Below the pieces are notes generated by a model. It made no database searches and was not told the DNA's origin. It saw only the letters and a program-made list of their open reading frames with translations. Shown piece by piece: positions 58,158-64,000 of a stretch of DNA of 64,000 nucleotides. The translations under genes were made by a program, and so were the position numbers. This stretch comes from Archivesica marissinica (taxonomy: Eukaryota > Mollusca > Bivalvia > Venerida > Vesicomyidae): assembly GCA_014843695.1 (NCBI GenBank), contig CM026390.1, positions 18,782,466-18,846,465 of the forward strand. Reading direction: 5' to 3'. Within the stretch, counting starts at the first letter, position 1; each line of letters starts with the position of its first letter.

Positions 58158-58516
58158 TTAAGCAGTGTGTATGATTTCAGGACTTTGGAGATACTATCTC
58201 CTTACAGAAAGTAGTTCATTGCCTAAAGTAGTTCCTTTGTTCAGCAGTGTGTATGATTTCAGGACTTTGGAGATACTATCCCCTTACAGAAAGTAGTTCA
58301 TTGCCTAAAGTAGTTCCTCTGTTAAGCAGTGTGTATGATTTCCGGACTTTGGAGATACTATCCCTTTACAGAAAGTAGTTCATGGCCTAAAGTAGTTCCT
58401 CTGTTAATTAAGCAGTGTGTATGATTTCCGGACTTTGGAGATACTATCCCTTTACAGAAAGTAGTTCATGGCCTAAAGTAGTTCCTCTGTTAATTAAGCA
58501 GTGTGTATGATTTCAG
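58158..58516. repeat. Four tandem copies of the synthase acceptor and exon start
   Basis: Units of about 83-86 bp hold AAGCAGTGTGTATGATTTCAG, GACTTTGGAGATACTATCCC (the first 20 coding nt) and TTACAGAAAGTAGTTCATTG. Copies 1 and 2 keep TTTCAG; copies 3 and 4 have TTTCCG. Splicing into any copy would read to an in-frame TAG about 17 codons later. Confidence 0.95.
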
Positions 58517-58620
58517 GACTTTGGAGATACTATCCCCGGTCATGGAGGAATAATGGACAGATTTGACTGCCAGTTTCTCATGGCAACTTTCGTACATGTG
58601 TACCACTCCAGCTTTATCAA
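58517..58620 (+). CDS. CDS2: CDP-DAG synthase signature exon
   Basis: Acceptor atgatttcag, donor gtaagt, 104 nt, phase 0 to phase 2. It reads [18 protein letters not shown], then [16 protein letters not shown]. The S..DFG...PGHGG..DR.D pattern is the diagnostic cytidylyltransferase signature. Four upstream tandem copies repeat the acceptor and the first 20 nt of this exon. Two keep the AG; two have it changed to CG. Confidence 0.9.
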
Positions 58621-61107
58621 GTAAGTATTGATAAAATTCCTTGTATATCATGTATTCCCCCATTACAACTGAGACAAAATTCGAATTCTCTGTCTGATTG
58701 TCATATATTGCCATAATTCAATTATTTGCCATAATGAGGGAAGTGAAGTTGTAAATAACAAATCATAGGTAAAATTAATGGAATATTTTGACAATTATTT
58801 GACATAGTTTGGTTAACTCTTTCAACACCAAGTAACTCACATGGACTGGTCCATGATATTTTTAGACCAATAAATTAATAACAAAATTACATTTGGATCA
58901 GTTCATTTATCAAAATGGGTAATATTTTTTCTAAATATAGTTATATTACTTGAAAAAAGTGCAGATCCTGATGAGACGGCTCGTCACGAGCCGGCTCATC
59001 TGGATCTACACTTTTTTGTAAGCCAATTTAGAGGTCTGTGGTGTTGAAAGGGTTAATGAACAATTGTAAAAGATATTCGATGTCAAACAGTCAAACCTGT
59101 GTTAGTGGTCACCTCTATTAACCCATTTCATTCTGGATACATTTAAAGGCCTTTGCAAACAACATAGATCCAGATCAGCCACAGCGTGACGCTGAGTGCT
59201 GATCAGGATCTATGTTGTTTGCTACATAGCCAAGTGTCTTAGCAAGATCATCTGAATAGCAAACAGCAAACTCTATGTTCTTTGCAAATACTGTTTGAAT
59301 AGTATCCAGAATGAAATGGGTTAGGCAGCCAACCTGTATTAAGCAACCAGTTTCCAGATTTCCAATCGGTTGTTTTATTATACATTTGACTTCTATTAAG
59401 AAGCCACCTGTGCTAAGCAGCCACTTTCTGTGATTCCCTTGGCTGGCTGCTTAAGACAGGTTTGACTGTATATAATACTGTTTACCTACACCTGCTATGC
59501 CTGTATCAGGGCTTATTCTATAGGGCAAAAAAGTCATCCTAGGGACCCTGAAATATATTTTTGAATTAAACTATTTCTTTACAATTCAATTTTCATACAA
59601 AATTGTGTCAAGTATCTTAGACTGGGCGTTGTAAAGCACTCCTGGTGAAATGTAGTTCATGCCCATATTGTGTATTTTATACCAATTCTGACGAAAGGAT
59701 GAGCGCTGTTTTATACATGCACTGAGTATGAGTGGAAGTCGTGATAGCGCAGTGGATTCAGGGTTAATGTTACTACATGTAGCTTTGGGCTGTATTGAGA
59801 CCACTTTGTGATTGTTATACCATGTAGTGTATAAGTTTGATACCAAAAAGGTAGTCAATATCGCTTGTTTGATTCTTACTAAAATCAACACAGATTGTCT
59901 TCATCTGTTTCTCCCAGGACTGCATTGATCACCCCTGAAGTAATGGCTAGCATGTCTGTGACTATAGCTAGGTCATATTCAGTGTTTAGTTTATACAAAT
60001 TAATTTTAGCTCGATTACAAAACAAGTTCTTTCAACTTGTATTGATCACTCTCGAGACCTCATTCCTGATAGAATCCATCACCACGAGGGAGAGAGAAGA
60101 GGCAATGTGGAATTTAAAAGCCTTGCCTAAGGGCACAATCGTAACGGCTCCAGCTGGGCACGAACTCCGAACCTTTCGCACCTGAAGCGAACGCGCATCC
60201 ACTGCGCTATCACGACTTCCACGAGTGGTTAAGATCATTGGTTCCATATCACGTGCCATGCACCGCTGCTTGTTTGAATCCCACCATAGGGGCTGGGGTG
60301 TATCATGTGCAGATATGATCCCAATGACTTACAGAAAGCTGTTGTTCTACGGTGATACTTGGAATACTGCTCCGAGGGTCACCTGGCATCTTGCGCAAAC
60401 CAAATACAAACTGGGGGTTCACCAATATGACCCATGCTCTAGGTGTGACTTTCAGCCCCCACCCTAGCCTGGGAACAGGCGTCGATATATTTTGCCCGGT
60501 CAGTCAAATAAATATATTTTAACACCGAGACTATTAATTGGGCCATTGAGTTTCTGATGATATCAGTGTCATTTTGCCAGAAGTTATAAATCGACAAAAT
60601 GGAACCCTCCAATAATCAATCATTCAGGGATCATTCTAGAGGGCGATCTGGGCGAAATTGTCGCCCTAGGGACCCTGACTTCGCCCTCTGCCCACTTCTC
60701 CCTAAACAATTTTTTTAAATATTTATTTTTGGGTTTTTACGATTTTCAAACAAAATTGTGTCTAGTAAGATACACTGGCCCATTATAAAGCACTCCTTCT
60801 ATTCAAATGTTGTATTTAATGGTCATACTGTGTATTTTAACCTTATTTTGCAGAAGTATATTAAAGAACACCATTTAAGGAAGCGATCACGCGCTTTCTC
60901 ACTTCTCCCAAAAATTCTGACCTAGAATGAACCCTGAACATTATTTTGTATTACCAATATTGATTGTGTTTATTCAGATTACCAAATCCGACCAAAGTGA
61001 TTCAAAGTGTTTTACTGATGACCACGGAAGAACAGCGCAAAGTATTCTATTTATTGCAAGACAAACTCGCCAATCGAGGGGTGATAGACATACCGCAGTC
61101 AACGTAG
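58517..61107 (+). CDS. CDS2: CDP-diacylglycerol synthase (phosphatidate cytidylyltransferase), C-terminal exons
   Basis: Two exons, 58517-58620 and 60978-61107, join in phase 2 and encode the last 77 residues. This ER integral-membrane enzyme makes CDP-diacylglycerol from phosphatidic acid and CTP, feeding phosphatidylinositol and cardiolipin synthesis. The first exon holds the family signature [18 protein letters not shown], which contains the catalytic and metal-binding Asp region. The second begins [13 protein letters not shown], like the PNPSK stretch of animal CDS1/CDS2. CDS1 versus CDS2 cannot be settled from this piece. The upstream transmembrane exons were not found; they may be in a gap, or this may be a partial copy. 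Confidence 0.85.
58817..59052. mobile_element. Palindromic MITE with TTAA duplication (CTCTTTCAACACC ends)
   Basis: Ends CTCTTTCAACACC and GGTGTTGAAAGGG, TTAA at 58813-58816 and 59053-59056. An internal hairpin surrounds GGCTCGTCACGAGCCGG. TTAA plus C-Y-C-T-T-T ends suggests piggyBac (inference). Confidence 0.85.
59090..59471 (-). mobile_element. CAGTCAAACCTG MITE, split by a second MITE
   Basis: CAGTCAAACCTGTGTTAGTG at the left, AAGACAGGTTTGACTG at the right. It is interrupted at 59122-59320. Confidence 0.85.
59122..59320. mobile_element. Palindromic MITE nested in the CAGTCAAACCTG MITE
   Basis: Ends CCCATTTCATTCTGGATAC and GTATCCAGAATGAAATGGG. The target is TTAA on the left and TTAG (one change) on the right. 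The uninterrupted sister at 13322-13345 has a single TTAA there. The core hairpin has AACATAGATCC and GGATCTATGTT arms. Confidence 0.9.
59512..59700. mobile_element. CAGGGATCATTCTAGA element (family Q), diverged partial copy
   Basis: CAGGGCTTATTCTATAGGGC, then CTAGGGACCCTGA and TAAAGCACTCCT, as in the fuller copies at 60631 and 61752. Right end missing. Confidence 0.65.
59734..59756 (+). mobile_element. SINE B head fragment
   Basis: GGAAGTCGTGATAGCGCAGT only. Confidence 0.55.
59988..60222 (-). mobile_element. tRNA-Val-derived SINE (family B)
   Basis: Complete on minus, in the last intron of the synthase gene. The overlapping ORF at 59895-60185 is SINE-derived. Confidence 0.87.
60223..60480 (+). 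mobile_element. Possible degenerate tRNA-derived SINE
   Basis: GAGTGGTTAAGATCATTGG and TTGAATCCCACC resemble A and B boxes. Single copy in the window, so uncertain. Confidence 0.4.
60631..60932. mobile_element. CAGGGATCATTCTAGA element (family Q), copy 1
   Basis: CAGGGATCATTCTAGAGGGC at the left and CTGACCTAGAATGAACCCTG at the right are inverted ends. About 300 bp, no ORF. It ends about 45 nt before the last synthase exon. Confidence 0.82.
60978..61107 (+). CDS. CDS2: CDP-DAG synthase last coding exon
   Basis: Acceptor gtttattcag. One base completes a Lys codon, then [34 protein letters not shown] and VIDIPQST, stop TAG at 61105-61107. This matches the cytosolic tail of animal CDS enzymes in length and pattern (GPNPSK, then an amphipathic helix, then a Lys-Gly/Arg-Gly turn). 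A longer ORF in another frame (60927-61214) overlaps and is a shadow. Confidence 0.87.
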
Positions 61108-61351
61108 TCAACATCAGTTCTTCACATGAATATTTTACGATACCAGTCAGCCCCAAGGATGTTTTAGATCGGCTTGTGTTGGATGGGCCAGGAAAGATAT
61201 GTGAACATGGGTAAATTTGGCAAATATTGCACGATTTGTAATTGTGCATATTGTCAGTTGATATTGATAACATAGATCGTTAGATGTAATACCGTCACCG
61301 ACTTGTTCAATGAGCTTTGTGGTGTTCTAATGTGCAATTTATGTAGATTTA

Positions 61352-61392
<41 letters not shown>
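61352..61392. repeat. TG microsatellite in the synthase 3' UTR region
   Basis: About 18 TG repeats followed by CGCGCG. Confidence 0.95.
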
Positions 61393-61396
<4 letters not shown>

Positions 61397-61549
61397 GGGA
61401 GGCACTGTTTTACGATTGATAGTTACAGTACACGAAAAGATAAATAGTCACATAAAGGTCTCCCACAAGAATGACAAAAATTGTTGTCTTTCTTAACAGG
61501 TTGTCTTCTGCAGCAGGTAAAATGCACTGATAATGGCATATTCCAGGAC

Positions 61550-61692
61550 TTATTCTAGAGGGCAATTTGGGAGGTGAAATAGATAGCCTAGGGAACCTGA
61601 CCTCGCCCCCTAGGGCCCCACTTCTCCCTAAATAATAAAATTTATACAAGATTTTGTCCAGTACTTGTCAAGATACACTGGCCCATTATCAA
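61550..61692. mobile_element. Family Q element, partial copy
   Basis: CAGGACTTATTCTAGAGGGC to AGATACACTGGCCCATTATC. Confidence 0.7.
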
Positions 61693-61751
61693 CTTCAACT
61701 TCTTACTGCCGAACAATCAGTCACGATTATGATTGGCAGGCACAGTCTACA

Positions 61752-62061
61752 GGGATCATTCTAGAGGGCGATGTGGGCGAAATAGTCGCCTTAGGGACCC
61801 TGACTTTGCCCTCTGGGGGCCCCACTTCTTCCTTAAAAAAAATTAATATATTTTTTGGTTTTTACGATTTTCAAACAAAATTTGGTCTAGTAAGATACAC
61901 TGGCCCATTATAAAGCACTCCTTCTATTCAAATGTTGTATTTAATGGTTGTACTGTGCATTTTAACCCTATTTTGCTGAAGTATATTAAAGAACACGATT
62001 TAAGGAAGCGATCACGCGCTTTCTCACTTCTTCCAAAAATTCTGACCTAGAATGAACCCTG
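61752..62061. mobile_element. Family Q element, copy 2
   Basis: Very similar to 60631-60932. AGTCTA stands directly on both sides (61746-61751 and just after the right end CCCTG). Confidence 0.85.
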
Positions 62062-62065
62062 AGTC

Positions 62066-63022
62066 TAGAACAGTTAGTTAATCTAAAATGTTATGTGCAA
62101 GTTGAAAAGATAAAAGGATCTACAAAGATATAGTTAAAAGCAGACAGTACATAGATTAGAGAGAGTTCTTGTCCAGTCGGCTAACAAAGTTCAGCAGATT
62201 GGAACTCGACTGTATATATGTCGGTAGACTGTTCCATAGCCTGATTGTTCTTGGGTTGGCATGGTATTGGGTTTTTGACTGTGGGATTAGATAGTTAATG
62301 TTTCTTGTGGGTATAAGGTGATGGTGATCTACAGCAACTAGTTCATTTCTTATTTTGAAAAACATGATTATTGAGGCTTGGTTTCGTCTATGTTCTAAAG
62401 TTGTCCAGTTGAGGGTGGATACCATTTGTGATACACTACTAGTGTAGTTGTAATCATTGAATATATATCTGGCTGCAGATCTTTGGACCATTTCTATTTT
62501 GTAGGTACAGTGTTTCTGCCTGGGGTATCAGACTGTAGAGCAGTATTCAACCTGTGGGCAGACATCAGTGATATATGTGTTTTCTTTGACCTGTTTGTTA
62601 TTTTGTTTTGACATTCCTTTTGTTGAAGCGGAGGGTGTTGTTAGCTTTTGAGGTGATATTATTGATATGTTCGGCCCAGTTAATGTTCTTAATAATGGAG
62701 TGTTCAGTTGACCATAATTGTGTGTTATGTAACACGTATGGGTAAATGATGGGGTTTCTTTTTCTATGGATTCTTAATATTTCACATTTATCAGGGTTGA
62801 ATTCCAATTGACCATTCCTTTTCCCAAGATTCTAAGAGGTGTAGGTCATGTTTTATAGCTTCTGCTGAGGACTGGGATTTGATGGTGAGGTAGACCGTGC
62901 GGGACCGACTTTTGATACTGTTTGGTAGGTCATTTATATAAGATAGAAAGAGATAGGGCCCCAGGACCGACCCTTAGGGGACACCTGAGAGAACTGGTAA
63001 CCTGTCGGAGCATTTACCTGTT
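62066..63022 (-). mobile_element. LINE (non-LTR retrotransposon) 3' end, 5'-truncated
   Basis: The minus strand carries the end of a reverse-transcriptase ORF and a short 3' UTR. The domain order and motifs fit CR1/Jockey-like elements. It lies between two family Q copies. Confidence 0.82.
62156..63020 (-). pseudogene. Non-LTR reverse transcriptase, C-terminal part, disabled
   Basis: Reading from 63020 downwards: LPVLSGVPKGSVLGPYLFLS then YINDLPNSIKS, then SRTVYLTIKSQ, then HDLHLLESWEKEWS. A frame change leads to MEFNPDKCEILRI, then EHINNITSKANNTLRF, another break, CPQVEYCSTV-stop-YPRQKH, then MVQRSAARYIFNDY to DKNSL. The RT block expected between NSI and VYL (normally holding FADD) is missing. 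That deletion, frameshifts and a stop disable it. Confidence 0.83.
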
Positions 63023-63037
63023 GTGACCTGTTGCTAT

Positions 63038-63172
63038 TCAAAGTATGTATTTAATGGTCATACTGTGTATTTTAACCCTACTTTGCAGAAATTTATTACA
63101 GAACACCTTTTAAGGACACAATCGTGCGCTTTCTCACTTCTCCCAAAAAATCTGACCTATAATGAGCCGTGT
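63038..63172. mobile_element. Family Q element, 3' part
   Basis: TATTTAATGGTCATACTGTG to CTGACCTATAATGAGCC. Confidence 0.75.
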
Positions 63173-63184
63173 ATTCAGAGGTCA

Positions 63185-63300
63185 ATATGTTGGCAGTTAG
63201 AGACCAGCAGTCTGATTGGTTCAGCTGACAGTAACACTCAGAATCAACCAATCAGATCATTTGAGCTTGAGATCTGAGAACAGTTTTATAACCTCAGGGC
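63185..63300. mobile_element. Inverted-repeat element with CCAAT/TATA-like ends, copy 3
   Basis: CTGATTGGTTCAGCTGACAG, CAACCAATCAGAT, and right end GTTTTATAACCTCAGGG. The left end is shorter than in copy 2. Confidence 0.7.
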
Positions 63301-63339
63301 CAGTAGTCTTTCTTCGGAGCTGGTCTTTATTTGGAACTG

Positions 63340-63455
63340 CTTTTATTTAGAGGTGGTCTCTTGAGCACAGATTTAGAGGTGGTCTCTTGAACACAGATTT
63401 AGAGGTGGTCTCTTGAGCACAGATTTAGAGGTGGTCTCTTGAGCACAGATTTGAT
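63340..63455. repeat. 26/27-bp tandem repeat, 4 copies
   Basis: The unit is TTTAGAGGTGGTCTCTTGAG then CACAGA. Confidence 0.9.
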
Positions 63456-63595
63456 ATTGGAATCGGTGTAGATAAATGACATTGCATGTTCAGGTAAGCT
63501 TTGTTAGTTATGTTGTTGATATTGTGTTTCCACTAAGTTATTTTTTCAAATTTGGTCTCACTTTTGTATATTATTTATTATCATCCTTTCGTTTT

Positions 63596-64000
63596 ACCAG
63601 CCTCTATCCAGGTACCGGTATACAGCCTCTATCTGGGTATACAGCCTCTATCTGGGTATACAGCCTCTATCTGGGTATACAGCCTCTATCTGGGTATACA
63701 GCCTCTATCTGGGTATACAGCCTCTATCTGGGTATACAGCCTCTATCCAGGTATACAGCCTCTATCCGGGTATACAGCCTCTATCCGGGTATACAGCCTC
63801 TATCCGGGTATACAGCCTCTATCCAGGTATACAGCCTCTATCCGGGTATACCGCCTCTATCCTGGTATACAGCCTCTATCCAGGTATACAGCCTCTATCC
63901 AGGTATACAGCCTCTATCTGGGTATACAGCTTCTATCCAGGTATACAGCCTCTATCCGGGTATACCGCCTCTATCCGGGTATACAGCTTCTATCCTGGTA
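63596..64000. repeat. 19-bp minisatellite, at least 21 copies, continuing past the window
   Basis: The unit is TACAGCCTCTATCCGGGTA; subtypes CTGGG and CCAGG. Confidence 0.95.

Noticed and set aside
60927..61214. 95-codon ORF over the last synthase exon
   Set aside because: A different frame from the one matching the synthase tail; it starts in the family Q element.

Overview
This window is an intron-rich animal nuclear genome segment: AT-rich, with two N gaps of exactly 1000 bases (39668-40667, 52926-53925), tRNA-derived SINEs, DNA-transposon remnants and very many minisatellites. Coding sequence is only a few percent. Metazoan origin is secure from the two host genes and from spliceosomal introns. 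A marine lophotrochozoan, probably a mollusc, is my guess from the SINE/MITE style and is not proven.

Host genes, all on +. (1) 517-20937: the 3' half of a CP110 (CCP110) centriolar-cap gene. Ten exons, 1530 nt in total, join in perfect phase to give 509 residues and a stop. One intron looks U12-type (donor GTATCCTT at 8340, branch-site-like CCCTAAC 10 nt before the acceptor) and one is GC-AG (donor GCAAGT at 14623). (2) 33820-33952: one unassigned candidate exon. (3) 58517-61107: the last two coding exons of a CDP-diacylglycerol synthase (CDS1/CDS2). Its upstream exons were not recognised and may lie in a gap. I see no functional tie between CP110 and the synthase beyond adjacency.

Layout. 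1-21 kb: CP110 exons, with introns filled by minisatellites (units of 32/43, 50, 40, 34, 49 and 51/58 bp), SINEs and MITEs. 21-39 kb: no recognised gene except the 33.8 kb candidate exon; about fifteen different tandem arrays, SINEs and a hAT transposase remnant. 39.7-47 kb: gap, 13-bp array, a broken Tc1-like element (41884-43485), a hAT-like element with 8-bp target duplications, SINEs. 47.4-52.9 kb: a 31-bp satellite with a 1329-bp higher-order repeat, running into the second gap. 54-58 kb: non-coding DNA with a 575-bp duplication. 58-64 kb: the synthase exons among nested MITEs, a broken LINE and a 19-bp array at the window edge.

Most unusual pattern: several minisatellites sit on exon boundaries, and their units look like copies of that splice junction. 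The clearest case is at 58158-58516, where four upstream copies repeat the acceptor plus the first 20 coding bases of the synthase exon. Similar relations occur at 10592 (34-bp array after a CP110 donor), at 33820 (45-bp array before a candidate exon) and, more weakly, at 6513. The 34-bp array also stays open in the CP110 frame for about 800 codons. A second theme is nested DNA transposons with readable target duplications (8 bp, TTAA, TA), several confirmed against empty sites in sister repeats.
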